Assembly (NCBI GenBank): GCA_910585285.1
Contig: CAJUDL010000004.1
Coordinates: 41,428 to 105,427 of the forward strand
From: an uncultured Muribaculaceae bacterium
GTDB lineage: Bacteria > Bacteroidota > Bacteroidia > Bacteroidales > Muribaculaceae
Direction: 5' to 3'
DNA: 64,000 nucleotides
In this document: positions 26,366 to 34,493 of the stretch, piece after piece
How the letters are laid out: the number at the start of each line of letters is the position of its first letter
How positions within the stretch are numbered: the first letter of the stretch is position 1
Program-made: the position numbers and the translations under genes
Notes under the pieces: model-generated
Seen by the model: the letters and a program-made list of their open reading frames with translations, nothing else
Told to the model about the DNA's origin: nothing
Database searches by the model: none

Positions 26366-27394
26366 TTATTTTACAATTAACTTTTTCGTTGCTTTCTTGC
26401 CGTTTTGATTTACGCTGACAACGTAAACGCCGGGGGCTGCGCCTGTATAGCTCCAGGTGTAAGAGCCTTCAACAGCAGCTTCATTAACTTTGATACCTGT
26501 AACATTGTAAATGTTTACCTCTGCTATACCTTCGGCAACATTTACCGTTACAACTTTTGCAGCGTTATCTACGTTTACGGAGATACCATTGTTTGCTAAA
26601 ACATCAGCAACATCGGATGAAGCAGTGATTTCAGTTTTGGGATCACCGAGAGTGGCAACTTCTTCCATGGAGAGATCTCTGTCAAAGAACATCGCCTTTG
26701 AGCAATAGATAGGAGAATCTTCGCCGTCCTCGTCTGCAAAAAAGAGAAGACCCTCTTTTTCAAGTGCGAAGCGACCACCAATATTCGAAACATTACCGGA
26801 TGTGCCGTCTTCGATGCATTTGCCGTTTACATAGAGTGCATATAATCCATCGGGCTGATGGAATGTAGCTCCCACGCGATACCATGTGTCAACTTCTGCT
26901 GTCCAATCAGAGTTGTATCTCTGAAGGAATCCGCTACCTAATTTACCAGAACCGTTTATACAGAGTTTTGCATCTGTGCTATTTCCGGGATTCGTTTGTA
27001 ACAGACAGTAGTATGTGCCAAGTTTAGAAACCTTGATGTCCCAGAATACTGAATATGTTCCGACATAGGGATTCTCAGGATCCTGAGGGTTGGTAAAACC
27101 GGGAAGGTCACTGATGTCAAGATGAATGTAAGCTCCATCGGGAACAAGGACATATCCGTCGGTGGCAGTTACGCCTTTCCCGTCGTTAAAGAAAGTGATA
27201 GGATCTGCCTCCCATTCGATGCCGTCTTTGTCAACACCAGTATTGACGAATGTCACGTCTTTGCCGATGGTTGCTTTTGTAACTGTTGCTTCAGAGTTGA
27301 AGTCAACCATGATGTACGGGGTGGGTTGTGTTACTGCTGCGGAGGCGAACAATGTGGTAGCTCCGAGAAACGCAAGTGGAAAATACTTTTTCAT
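26366..27394 (-). CDS. secreted LamG/jelly-roll domain protein with T9SS sorting tail
   Basis: A 342-residue exported protein with a signal peptide to about residue 20 (LFASAAVTQ). The middle (about 100-245) reads as a concanavalin/LamG-like fold (GTYSVFWDIKVSKLGTYYCLL, WYRVGATFHQPDGLYALYVNGK). The last ~75 residues end in GVYVVSVNQNGKKATKKLIV, a type A T9SS sorting signal. No catalytic residues are evident, so it is probably a surface carbohydrate-binding protein. It has its own promoter and terminator. Confidence 0.78.
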   Translation of the reverse strand: MKKYFPLAFLGATTLFASAAVTQPTPYIMVDFNSEATVTKATIGKDVTFVNTGVDKDGIEWEADPITFFNDGKGVTATDGYVLVPDGAYIHLDISDLPGFTNPQDPENPYVGTYSVFWDIKVSKLGTYYCLLQTNPGNSTDAKLCINGSGKLGSGFLQRYNSDWTAEVDTWYRVGATFHQPDGLYALYVNGKCIEDGTSGNVSNIGGRFALEKEGLLFFADEDGEDSPIYCSKAMFFDRDLSMEEVATLGDPKTEITASSDVADVLANNGISVNVDNAAKVVTVNVAEGIAEVNIYNVTGIKVNEAAVEGSYTWSYTGAAPGVYVVSVNQNGKKATKKLIVK

Positions 27395-27523
27395 GCGAAT
27401 TGCTATTAGATAGTTAATAAATAATTGTTACAGCGTAAGGCACAACCACAGAGGCATGCCTTACATGCCTTTTGAAATTACGTTTATTAATCTATCGTTT
27501 AGCTACCTGTTCGTTGGATATTA

Positions 27524-27555
27524 CAAAAGTATAAAATAAATTCGTATTTACCAAA
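27524..27555 (-). promoter_or_regulatory. promoter of the LamG gene
   Basis: On the minus strand, TTTG (27555-27552), 20-nt spacer, TACTTTTG (27531-27524). It gives a leader of about 120 nt before ATG 27394. The -33 box is the edge of the inverted repeat at 27553-27583. Confidence 0.68.
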
Positions 27556-27583
27556 ATATTCCGCATTATTTGCGGAATATTTT
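27553..27583. repeat. perfect 13-bp inverted repeat (operator or GH2 terminator)
   Basis: AAAATATTCCGCA, 5-nt loop, TGCGGAATATTTT. It overlaps the -33 box of the LamG promoter, so it could be a repressor or activator site. On the minus strand it is also a plausible terminator for the GH2 gene ending at 27666. A 14-bp palindrome, ATGCTTTAAAGCAT (27647-27660), lies between. Confidence 0.6.
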
Positions 27584-27665
27584 AGATACATAGACAATAT
27601 ATTTTATATAGTGTTGATATATAGATGCTTGCGGGTGTGAAAGCGGATGCTTTAAAGCATTAATT

Positions 27666-29510
27666 TTATTTCAAATCAATGTTTTTGCCTGAAAAATCGT
27701 TGATCAGTTTTTTATTCGCCTTGCGGATGCGATCTTCGTCAACTTTCATCAGTTTGCGGTCGTAGGTAAGCAATCCGTTTACCTCAATCTCCACATCCGT
27801 GGTCTGGGTATAAACCGCGCCGGTATAGGCGATTTTTGCGAGATTGCCGAGGATATCGATATATTCGATATACTTGTCGGTTACTTCTTTCGGAGATTTA
27901 AACTGGATATAGCCCCAGTTGCGATCGGGTTTCCAAAGATGTCCTTCTGCCGCATATCCTATGCCTCCATATTCTCCGATAACGTTTGCCTTGTCATCGC
28001 TAAGGAGATAAATGCGTGGTTGCGGGTAATTATGAACGTCGAGGATGTCTCCGCAATCATAGAAGAAATTGCCGCCGCTTGCAGGATTCGCAAGACGCGA
28101 AGGATCCATCTCTTTAGTCCATTTGGCAATATTCTTGGTGTCATATTGTCCCCAGCCTTCGTTGAACGGTACCCAGACAGCAATAGAGGGATGGTTATGA
28201 AGATTCGTCATAATCTCTTGCCATTCCTTGCGATATTCTCTTTCGCTTTCTTCGGAACGTTTGAATTCCTTGCTCTTGTAATAATTATGGTTTTCCCATT
28301 TTGTGTTCTTGTCTCCGCTCGGCATATCCTGCCAAACAAGTATGCCGTTGCGGTCGCAATATTCATACCATAATTCCGGCTCAACCTTGATATGTTTACG
28401 GATCATATTGAATCCTAAATCCTTGGTCTTGTCAATGTCATATACCATCGCGTCATACGAAGGGGGAGTATAAAGACCGTCTGGCCACCATCCTTGATCC
28501 AATGGTCCGAAGTGGAAGATAGGTTGATCGTTGAGCGTGAACCTGATTACACCCTCTTTATCGCGTTTCATTCCGATTTTTCGCATGGCGGCGTATGAGC
28601 CGACAGAATCAACAGTCTTGCCGTCTTTCAGTAGACTCACTTTAAGATCGTATATGAACGGATTTTCTGTCGACCATAATTTAACGTCTTGGGGCATCAT
28701 CACCTCTACCGGCTGATTCGCGATTCCACGCGCTTCAGCCACTTTCTTCCCTTTATCGAAAACTTCCACAAGCAGTATGCCGTCGGATGAGGTTGAGCCG
28801 GCAACTATAAGTCTGTTGCTGTCGACATCAGGCGTAATCTTAAGTTTTTGGATATTGGTTTCCGGCACAGGCTCGAGCCACACGGTCTGCCATATTCCGG
28901 TGACCGGAGTGTACCAGATCCCTTTAGGTTCCGAGACCTGTTTGCCTCTCGGCTGAGTGCCCTTATCGGTTGGATCATAGACTCTGACAGTAACCACATT
29001 CTCTCCGCTTTTAAGAGCGTCGGATATTTCCAGAGAGAAAGGTGAGTATGCACCCTCATGACCTCCGACATAAATATCGTTTATCCATACATCCGCTTTC
29101 CAGTCGACACCCCCGAAATTTAGGTTCACATCCCCTTCTGTCCATGAAGATGGCACCGTAAAACTTTTGCGATACCACAATTCGTTTTTGTCTCCAACGG
29201 TTTTCTCTACTCCTGATAATTGAGATTCCACAGGGAACGGCACAAGAATTTTTCCGTCGTATTTTTTAGGAGCAGCCTCTCCCTTGGGACGTATTGCATA
29301 ATCCCATTCTCCGTTAAGGTTCTGCCAATCGTTGCGGGTCATGGAAGGTCTTGGATATTGCTTCCACACATTATCCGCAGTCACCTGTTCTCCCCACTTA
29401 GTCGTGAGGTGCGGTTTCACACTCTTCTCCGCAGCAGTTGCGGTCGTTGTTGCAACGGCAGCCACTCCCGTAGCCGCCAGCAAAGTCAAGGATGTCAATA
29501 AGAATTTCAT
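27666..29510 (-). CDS. GH2-family beta-glycosidase (beta-galactosidase/glucuronidase-like), exported
   Basis: A 614-residue enzyme with a signal peptide (to about ATAAE). The N-terminal sugar-binding domain (NLNGEWDYAIRP, LWYRKSFTVPSSW, VDWKADVWINDIYVGGHEGAY) is followed by a beta-sandwich and a TIM barrel. The acid/base Glu is in WVPFNEGWGQYD and the nucleophile is probably the Glu in VIGEYGGIGY. It is shorter than full LacZ and lacks its C-terminal domains. It starts 12 bp after the cobT stop on the same strand, so it may be transcribed from the cobalamin operon despite belonging functionally to the nutrient locus. Confidence 0.88.
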   Translation of the reverse strand: MKFLLTSLTLLAATGVAAVATTTATAAEKSVKPHLTTKWGEQVTADNVWKQYPRPSMTRNDWQNLNGEWDYAIRPKGEAAPKKYDGKILVPFPVESQLSGVEKTVGDKNELWYRKSFTVPSSWTEGDVNLNFGGVDWKADVWINDIYVGGHEGAYSPFSLEISDALKSGENVVTVRVYDPTDKGTQPRGKQVSEPKGIWYTPVTGIWQTVWLEPVPETNIQKLKITPDVDSNRLIVAGSTSSDGILLVEVFDKGKKVAEARGIANQPVEVMMPQDVKLWSTENPFIYDLKVSLLKDGKTVDSVGSYAAMRKIGMKRDKEGVIRFTLNDQPIFHFGPLDQGWWPDGLYTPPSYDAMVYDIDKTKDLGFNMIRKHIKVEPELWYEYCDRNGILVWQDMPSGDKNTKWENHNYYKSKEFKRSEESEREYRKEWQEIMTNLHNHPSIAVWVPFNEGWGQYDTKNIAKWTKEMDPSRLANPASGGNFFYDCGDILDVHNYPQPRIYLLSDDKANVIGEYGGIGYAAEGHLWKPDRNWGYIQFKSPKEVTDKYIEYIDILGNLAKIAYTGAVYTQTTDVEIEVNGLLTYDRKLMKVDEDRIRKANKKLINDFSGKNIDLK

Positions 29511-29522
29511 TTCACGTTATAT

Positions 29523-30560
29523 TTAGAAGTATTTGGTGACGCCGACCGACTGGAAGTTATCCATTTCGTTGATCATGCGCACGGCGGAGTCGATGATGGG
29601 GTAGGCGCAGACGGCGCCGCTTCCTTCGCCGAGACGAAGGTCGAGGTGGAGAATAGGATCGGCATTCAATGCCTGAAGCATAAGCTTGTGTCCTGATTCA
29701 TCTCCCTGATGTCCGAAGATTGCGTAATCAAGCACTGCGGGGTTAAGTTTGGAGGCGGCAAGTATGCAGGCTGTCATTATAAAGCCGTCAACAATTATTA
29801 TCATCCCTAACTCTGCGGCACGGAGCATACCGCCAACTGCCATTACCATCTCGTAACCGCCGAACCAGGCAATGTAGCTTTCTGGAGATTCGTCACCGGA
29901 GTAATTTTCCCAAGCACGTGTGAGCACATCGAGTTTATGACTGATGCCCGGTTTGTCAAGTCCTGCACCAGCTCCTATGCAATCCGCCAAGGGAATGCCT
30001 GTGAACGCATGCATCCACATTGAGGAGGAAGAGGTGTTGCCACTGCCCATTTCTCCGAAACTTACGATGTTGCAACCGTCTGCATAGACCTTGTCTACGA
30101 CTCCGGCTCCGCGCTCTATCGCAAGATCGCATTCTTCAGGAGTCATCGCCGGTTCATGAAGATAGTTACGTGTCGATTTTCGTATTTTGCAGTCGATGAT
30201 GCCTCTTCCCTCAGGAATATCGTAGTCAACGCCTGCGTCTACCAACACGAGCTTGAAGCCGTGTTGATTGCAAAGGAAGTTGATGCCGGCTCCTCCGTGG
30301 GAGAAATGGGAAAGCTGTTGCCATGTTACTTCCTTGGGTGATACTGTCACACCTTCTTCTATGATTCCATGATCGGCAGCAAAGAGGATATTATGCGGCT
30401 TCAACAATTTCGGACTCAGAGTCTGCTGGATTAAACCGATGCGGGCAGCGAGCTTTTCAAGTTTGCCAAGGGAGCCTTTGGGTTTTGTAAGGAAATCTAT
30501 TTTTGTGAGGAGGTCTTTTTCAATCTCTTTTGAGGGAGTTTTGATTGCGAAACTTTTCAT
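29523..30560 (-). CDS. cobT: nicotinate-nucleotide--dimethylbenzimidazole phosphoribosyltransferase
   Basis: Makes alpha-ribazole phosphate from the lower-ligand base and NaMN. Motifs are KPKGSLGKLEKLA, ILFAADHGIIEEGV, FGEMGSGNTSSS and the catalytic-Glu region LRLGEGSGAVCAYPII. Length (345 residues) is normal. Upstream, cobU ends 65 bp away across a G-rich decamer repeat. Downstream, GH2 follows after 12 bp. Confidence 0.94.
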   Translation of the reverse strand: MKSFAIKTPSKEIEKDLLTKIDFLTKPKGSLGKLEKLAARIGLIQQTLSPKLLKPHNILFAADHGIIEEGVTVSPKEVTWQQLSHFSHGGAGINFLCNQHGFKLVLVDAGVDYDIPEGRGIIDCKIRKSTRNYLHEPAMTPEECDLAIERGAGVVDKVYADGCNIVSFGEMGSGNTSSSSMWMHAFTGIPLADCIGAGAGLDKPGISHKLDVLTRAWENYSGDESPESYIAWFGGYEMVMAVGGMLRAAELGMIIIVDGFIMTACILAASKLNPAVLDYAIFGHQGDESGHKLMLQALNADPILHLDLRLGEGSGAVCAYPIIDSAVRMINEMDNFQSVGVTKYF

Positions 30561-30620
30561 ATTTATGGGGTTAAATGGGGTTAAATGGGGTGGAATGGGG
30601 ATTTATGGGGATGGGGAGGG
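30561..30620. repeat. G-rich array, 10-nt period (cobU-cobT spacer)
   Basis: Five consecutive decamers end in ATGGGG or equivalent (ATTTATGGGG, TTAAATGGGG, TTAAATGGGG, TGGAATGGGG, ATTTATGGGG), then a degenerate G-rich unit. The plus strand has more than four G4 runs with short loops, so it could form a G-quadruplex. The cobU-cobT transcript carries the C-rich complement. Confidence 0.85.
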
Positions 30621-30624
30621 AGGA

Positions 30625-31137
30625 CTACTTTATTTTTAGGGGGATGCCTGCAACGGTGAGGTAGACTTCATCGGCGTGGGCGGCAATGTGCTGGTTGAAC
30701 CAGCCCTGGATATCGGTGAATTTGCGTGTCATGGCATTCGGGGAAACCCCACCTGATCCAATCTCGTTGGAGACGAATATGTATACTGCATCATGACTTG
30801 TAAATTTGTTGAATTCATCTTTGAGGATGTTTAGAGAGTCCGCCACGTCTTCTCCGTTGCTGAAGAAAACATTGGTCACCCACATTGTCACGCAGTCTAT
30901 CAAGACTGTTTTGCCGGTCATGTCATGACGGCTGAGGTTGATATCTTCTTCAATCGTCGACCAGTTGGAACCGCGTCTCAGCTGATGGATGCGCACGCGT
31001 TCGCGAAATTCATCATCGATCACGTGGGCTGTGGCGAGGTATACCGGGGTCTCGGAGTTTTCGAGAGCGAGTTTCTCGGAAAACTCACTTTTGCCGGAAC
31101 GTTGTCCTCCTGTGACGAGTATTATTTTCTTTTTCAT
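30625..31137 (-). CDS. cobU: adenosylcobinamide kinase / adenosylcobinamide-phosphate guanylyltransferase
   Basis: A bifunctional enzyme that phosphorylates and then GMP-activates adenosylcobinamide. The P-loop VTGGQRSGKSEF is near the N-terminus; SNEIGSGGVSPNAMTRKFTD and ADEVYLTVAGIPLKI are typical of CobU. ATG 31137 lies one base after the ApgM stop; ATG 31146 is possible, while the frame upstream to 31194 is unlike the family. From 31137 it is 170 residues, the usual size. Confidence 0.93.
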   Translation of the reverse strand: MKKKIILVTGGQRSGKSEFSEKLALENSETPVYLATAHVIDDEFRERVRIHQLRRGSNWSTIEEDINLSRHDMTGKTVLIDCVTMWVTNVFFSNGEDVADSLNILKDEFNKFTSHDAVYIFVSNEIGSGGVSPNAMTRKFTDIQGWFNQHIAAHADEVYLTVAGIPLKIK

Positions 31138-31138
31138 G

Positions 31139-32110
31139 TCAGACATATATTTCGTCGGGTGCGGACAAAGACCCCCCTGCAACAGACTTTTCATCGAAAT
31201 GTGTTACGGAGTCGGCTTCGATGCCCGGATAATATAGTAAAAATGGAGGTGCGGAGGAGGAATGACATCCGGATTCGCAGAGAGAGGGATGGTCGGACAT
31301 CACCGCAATGGAAAACGGAACGGGGCTGTGTCGCAACTTATCGAGCAATGGCATAACTATATGTTTGTCGATATTTTCGATAGCACTTGTTTTGGATATG
31401 GGGTCGCATTCATGAGAAGCCGTATCGCATGCCTCAATATGCAGGACGGAGACATCATGACTGTCTATTGCTGACAACAGTGCTTCCCCCTTTGCCCTGA
31501 AATCAGTGTCGCAACGTCCCGTGGCATTGGCAGGTTCGATCCATTTCATATCAAGGGCTGTCGCGATACCTTTAAGTAGCGGAACATGACCGATCATTAC
31601 TGTTCGTGCCGGATGAGAACCATCTATTGCATGACGTTTGCCAAATGCTTCATATGTTTTCGGAGTGTCTGCACTCCAGAATGATATAAGTGCGGTGTCG
31701 ACCGGAAGTGCTTCTTTGCATGTTGAGATGCATATGCCTGTTCGCAAGTAGAGTGGATGAAACGAGATACGGGGGTAAAGCGGGGCTATTTCATCCAACC
31801 TGCTTTCCTGTCCTTTAAGTATATATCTCATTATCGTATCTTCCGAAGAAACCCCGATTCCGAGACCCATGGCTTCAAGTGGACCACGTCCAGAAGGAAG
31901 TTCGTTTGGAAGATAGCCGAGGATTGTCAGTATCGCAGTCTCGCTGCCGGGATAATGTCCGGGTGGTACGGTCTTTACGAGTCCGCAACGACCCATTAAC
32001 GCCAGCCGGTCCATTGCGGGAGTAAATGCCGCTTCCATCGGAGTCTTTCCTCCCAGCGACTTTACCGGCTCATCAGCCATTCCATCACAAATCACCAGCA
32101 CGTTTTTCAT
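31139..32110 (-). CDS. ApgM-like cofactor-independent phosphoglycerate mutase family enzyme
   Basis: A 323-residue alkaline-phosphatase-superfamily protein. The metal-binding start ICDGMADEPV and SGRGPLEAMGLGI are ApgM hallmarks. The C-terminal metal site appears as MSDHPSLCESGCHSSSAPPFLLY. It is shorter than usual archaeal ApgM (around 400). Members of this group have been predicted to act as homoserine/threonine kinase analogues. Here it is 1 bp from cobU in an operon with cobT, so supplying L-threonine phosphate for CobD is a reasonable inference; a phosphatase role in the nucleotide loop is an alternative. Confidence 0.75.
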   Translation of the reverse strand: MKNVLVICDGMADEPVKSLGGKTPMEAAFTPAMDRLALMGRCGLVKTVPPGHYPGSETAILTILGYLPNELPSGRGPLEAMGLGIGVSSEDTIMRYILKGQESRLDEIAPLYPRISFHPLYLRTGICISTCKEALPVDTALISFWSADTPKTYEAFGKRHAIDGSHPARTVMIGHVPLLKGIATALDMKWIEPANATGRCDTDFRAKGEALLSAIDSHDVSVLHIEACDTASHECDPISKTSAIENIDKHIVMPLLDKLRHSPVPFSIAVMSDHPSLCESGCHSSSAPPFLLYYPGIEADSVTHFDEKSVAGGSLSAPDEIYV

Positions 32111-32133
32111 ATCGCTAATATAGGTCTTTTGCG

Positions 32134-32949
32134 TTATATGGCTGCCCAGGCTTCAAAAGCTTCCCTGCGACCGGCATTCACTTTATCGGGGTAGTGTGCA
32201 TCTGAATTGAAGACGATAGGCACTCCTGCCGCCTTTAGCTTCGACCACCACCTCAATGCCGGGAAATAGCGTTTTTTATCAGCGAGGGATTTAGTGTTTA
32301 TTTCCACTATCACTTTGGCTGTCTGCGCATGGCTGATCACATCGTCGACAAGCGCCTCATACCATCCTTGGTTTTCAAGTTCCGGATCTGCCAATGCCGC
32401 ATTGCCGGCTATTTTGTCAAAGTGCCCGAGAATTTCAAAACCACCGCGTTCAAGCATTCTTATCACATGTTCGAAATATTTTTCCGTCACATAACGTAGG
32501 TCGCCATGATAGCCGTCCTTGAGATATTCTGCAAATCTTTCAAATTTTCCATCGCAATCGAGCCATACCCCTTCCTGGTTCGGTACGAAATGCACTGACG
32601 CCAGACGATAGTCGAGCGGGAGATTCTGGAAATAATCGATATGTGGTCCGAAATCGGGACTCATATAGTCTATTTCGAGCGATGTCAGTATCTTCATCTT
32701 CCCGTCGTAAACATCCTTGAGTCGCGAAGCCTCGGCAAGATATGCATCCATATCCTCAAATTTCATGTTGCAGGGTTCGGATTGGGATAGAGGAGAATGT
32801 GGGGAAAATCCCCAGATATCGAAACCTTCGGCAGCCGCTGCCTCTGCCATTTCTGCCATTGAAGCGCGACCGTCGCAAAACTGAGTGTGTGAATGAAAAT
32901 TGTATTTGTCGGTGTTTTTGATTAGTTCGATGATGTCTTCTGTTGTCAT
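32134..32949 (-). CDS. PHP-domain histidinol-phosphatase-like protein
   Basis: A 271-residue PHP metal-dependent phosphoesterase. The metal motif FHSHTQFCDGRA (H-x-H) is near the N-terminus, GFSPHSPLS carries the next His, SLEIDYM a Glu, and FNSDAHYPDKV the terminal D-x-H. This pattern is typical of HisJ/HisK-type histidinol-phosphatases. Its start overlaps the cstA stop (ATGA, 32946-32949), so it is coupled to cstA, and apgM follows 23 bp later. No other histidine genes are nearby, so the in vivo substrate is uncertain. Confidence 0.8.
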   Translation of the reverse strand: MTTEDIIELIKNTDKYNFHSHTQFCDGRASMAEMAEAAAAEGFDIWGFSPHSPLSQSEPCNMKFEDMDAYLAEASRLKDVYDGKMKILTSLEIDYMSPDFGPHIDYFQNLPLDYRLASVHFVPNQEGVWLDCDGKFERFAEYLKDGYHGDLRYVTEKYFEHVIRMLERGGFEILGHFDKIAGNAALADPELENQGWYEALVDDVISHAQTAKVIVEINTKSLADKKRYFPALRWWSKLKAAGVPIVFNSDAHYPDKVNAGRREAFEAWAAI

Positions 32950-34424
32950 GATTCAGCAACTTGATTAGGTATTGGAAGTTTCCGGGGCGTGAGACGCAGG
33001 AAGCGGACAAACAGCATAAGCAGGAGGGCGGAGGTGCCAAGACCGATGGCGAGTGCCCATTCGTAAGCGATGCTGATTCCCCAGAGATTGTCGGTTATCG
33101 CCCCAAAACCTTCGGGGGCAAAGAAGATATATGTCACAGTCACGGCTGTCATGAAAAGAGCCGGGATAAGTGTGATTAAATATAGTTTATGCTCTTTTGC
33201 GAGATAGACGGTAACTGCCCAAAGTGTGAATACCGCAAGCACCTGATTACACCATGCGAAATATCTCCACAATGCTTCGTAGGGAAGTAGCATGATGACG
33301 AAGCATACCGCAAATATGGGTAGCGATATCATCAGTCGCTTCACAATCTTGCGTTGTTTCACTCCCATGAAATCCGCTGCTATCAATCTTGCAGAGCGAA
33401 GTGCGGTATCGCCCGAAGTGATGGGAGCCGCTATGACTCCAAGTACGGCAAGAATGCCTCCGACAGTGCCGAGCCAAGATTTCGATACACTGTTCACGAG
33501 TATTGCAGGACTGCCGTTTCCAAGGAAATTCTGCAGACCGTCATATCCACCGGTGAAAGCAATGGCAGCCGCTGCCCATATCAAAGCCACAATGCCTTCA
33601 GTCACCATCGCGCCGTAAAAGACCGGACGCGCGTGTTTCTCGTTTTTGAGACAGCGTGCCATCATCGGTGATTGTGTTGCATGAAAACCCGATATGGCGC
33701 CACATGCAATAGAAACGAACATCATCGGGAAAATCGGACTTGCCTCGGGATTCGGTTTGTGGTTATAGAATTCACTCCAGATTTCAGGCATGGCTGAAGA
33801 ATGAGCATAAAGGGCAACCAATATACCTACAGCCATAAACAGCAACGCAAATCCGAAGAGGGGATAGAGTTTGCCAATGAGTTTATCAATAGGAAGGAGA
33901 GTTGCAAGCATGTAGTACGCGAAAATCACTACGATCCAGAACATGCGGTCAAGACTTTCAGGGGTAAGCATTGCCAACAGATCTGCGGGGTTATATACAA
34001 ACACTGCACCCACAAGGATCATAAGCAACAGTGAGAATATACGCATTGTGTTTTTTATCCCCGTTCCTAACTGATTCCCCACTATTTCAGGAAGCGAAGC
34101 GCCGTCATTCCTCAATGATAGCATGCCGGAGAGATAATCGTGAACTGCTCCGGCAAAGATTGTGCCGAAAACAATCCAAAGAAACGCGGCAGGACCGAAC
34201 ATAACGCCCATGATCGCTCCGAATATGGGTCCGAGTCCGGCGATGTTGAGAAACTGGATAAGGAATACCTTCCACGTGGGCAGTTCAACGAAGTCAACAC
34301 CATCGGCATGGCGTGTTACGGGAGTTGGACGCGACGCGTCCTGACCGAATACACGGGATACGAATTTGCCATAAGTGAAGTAACCGGCGATGAGGATGAT
34401 GAGGGCGATGGAAAACGAAAGCAT
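32946..34424 (-). CDS. cstA: carbon starvation protein A (CstA), pyruvate/peptide transporter family
   Basis: A 492-residue inner-membrane protein with about 12-13 hydrophobic helices. ADGVDFVELPTWKVFLIQFLNIAGLGPIFG and GAVHDYLSGMLSLRNDGASLPE are conserved CstA blocks, and GFHATQSPMMARCLKNE is the central signature. CstA proteins take up pyruvate or peptides. It heads the run cstA, PHP, apgM, cobU, cobT on the minus strand. The leader 34425-34493 is a G-rich (plus-strand) decamer repeat. Confidence 0.9.
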   Translation of the reverse strand: MLSFSIALIILIAGYFTYGKFVSRVFGQDASRPTPVTRHADGVDFVELPTWKVFLIQFLNIAGLGPIFGAIMGVMFGPAAFLWIVFGTIFAGAVHDYLSGMLSLRNDGASLPEIVGNQLGTGIKNTMRIFSLLLMILVGAVFVYNPADLLAMLTPESLDRMFWIVVIFAYYMLATLLPIDKLIGKLYPLFGFALLFMAVGILVALYAHSSAMPEIWSEFYNHKPNPEASPIFPMMFVSIACGAISGFHATQSPMMARCLKNEKHARPVFYGAMVTEGIVALIWAAAAIAFTGGYDGLQNFLGNGSPAILVNSVSKSWLGTVGGILAVLGVIAAPITSGDTALRSARLIAADFMGVKQRKIVKRLMISLPIFAVCFVIMLLPYEALWRYFAWCNQVLAVFTLWAVTVYLAKEHKLYLITLIPALFMTAVTVTYIFFAPEGFGAITDNLWGISIAYEWALAIGLGTSALLLMLFVRFLRLTPRKLPIPNQVAES

Positions 34425-34440
34425 ATTCTTTTCTTTATAT

Positions 34441-34490
34441 GTGGCGGAATGGGGCTTGATGGGGAGGTATGGGGATGGGAGAGGGTGGGA
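34441..34490. repeat. G-rich array, 10-nt period (upstream of cstA)
   Basis: In-phase decamers GTGGCGGAAT, GGGGCTTGAT, GGGGAGGTAT, GGGGATGGGA, GAGGGTGGGA. Same design as the arrays at 30561 and 40831, with different unit sequence. Confidence 0.8.
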
Positions 34491-34493
34491 TCT

